Assembly (NCBI RefSeq): GCF_022605725.1
Contig: NC_065567.1
Location: 37,985,127-38,049,126 of the forward strand
DNA: 64,000 nt
Direction of reading: 5' to 3'
From: Anthonomus grandis grandis
Lineage: Eukaryota > Arthropoda > Insecta > Coleoptera > Curculionidae
Numbering within the stretch: position 1 is the stretch's first letter; each line of letters begins with the position of its first letter. The notes under the pieces are model-generated. The model saw nothing but the letters and a program-made list of their open reading frames with translations. It ran no database searches and was not told the origin of the DNA. Shown here piece after piece: positions 63,956-64,000 of this stretch. Both the position numbers and the translations under genes were made by a program.

Positions 63956-64000
63956 CAGGGTGTTCATTTGAAAAATTCCTGCCACGGATTTATCGAAAAC
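63956..64000 (+). mobile_element. Left end of a further CAGGGTGT-type transposon (cut by window)
   Basis: CAGGGTGTTCATTTGAAAAA preceded by TA (63954-63955) has the same start as the long-TIR DUF4817 elements at 19197, 23395 and 42928. Only 45 bp are inside the window, so the assignment rests on the terminal motif. Confidence 0.5.

Overview
This is an insect nuclear genome window: AT-rich, with one intron-containing host gene and the rest dominated by transposable elements (TEs). There is no bacterial-style gene organisation. The insect assignment rests on an env-bearing gypsy-type element (errantivirus), several Tc1/mariner-type transposons with DUF4817-like transposase N-termini, and non-LTR retrotransposons of Jockey/CR1-like and RTE-like types. 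The order of insect cannot be fixed from the sequence.

Host gene. The only convincing cellular gene is a ZDHHC16-type protein S-acyltransferase on the + strand (coding 18077..28240). I rebuilt it from eight exons with consensus splice sites and compatible phases; it encodes 399 aa. Two of its introns have grown to about 4 kb by TE insertion.

Layout. 1-2.9 kb: relic of a DUF4817 transposase and a deleted IS630-type element with terminal inverted repeats (TIRs). 4.4-7.4 kb: a pogo-like transposon nested inside a PIF/Harbinger remnant, then a (TA)n microsatellite. 9.9-13.4 kb: an unclassified GC-rich dispersed repeat, a pogo/jerky-like relic, a MADF-domain fragment and a mariner-type relic. 13.8-17.1 kb: a tRNA-derived SINE with target site duplication (TSD), a nearly full-length LINE and a Harbinger DDE fragment. 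18-28 kb: ZDHHC16. Intron 4 holds a long-TIR transposon that carries a hAT element and a MITE; intron 5 holds a second long-TIR transposon that carries two LINEs. 28-41 kb: further copies of a LINE family ending in (TTTC)n, other relics and large stretches with nothing recognisable. 41.5-45.5 kb: another copy of the GC-rich repeat, a 499-bp MITE and a 2.5-kb transposon with exceptionally long TIRs. 49.1-58.5 kb: a Tc1-like transposon with an uninterrupted transposase, into which an env-containing LTR retroelement with two apparently identical LTRs has inserted. 59-64 kb: LINE, Tc1 and RTE relics and the edge of another transposon.

How the parts relate. Apart from ZDHHC16 and the Tc1/errantivirus nest, every coding region is broken. 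The nests give a relative chronology: PIF before pogo; long-TIR elements before hAT/MITE/LINE; Tc1 before errantivirus. No novel multi-gene system is evident. The most notable items are the young Tc1/errantivirus pair, the nested introns of ZDHHC16, the long-TIR DUF4817 elements, the symmetric motif array of the pogo element and a dispersed repeat with a partly conserved reading frame.
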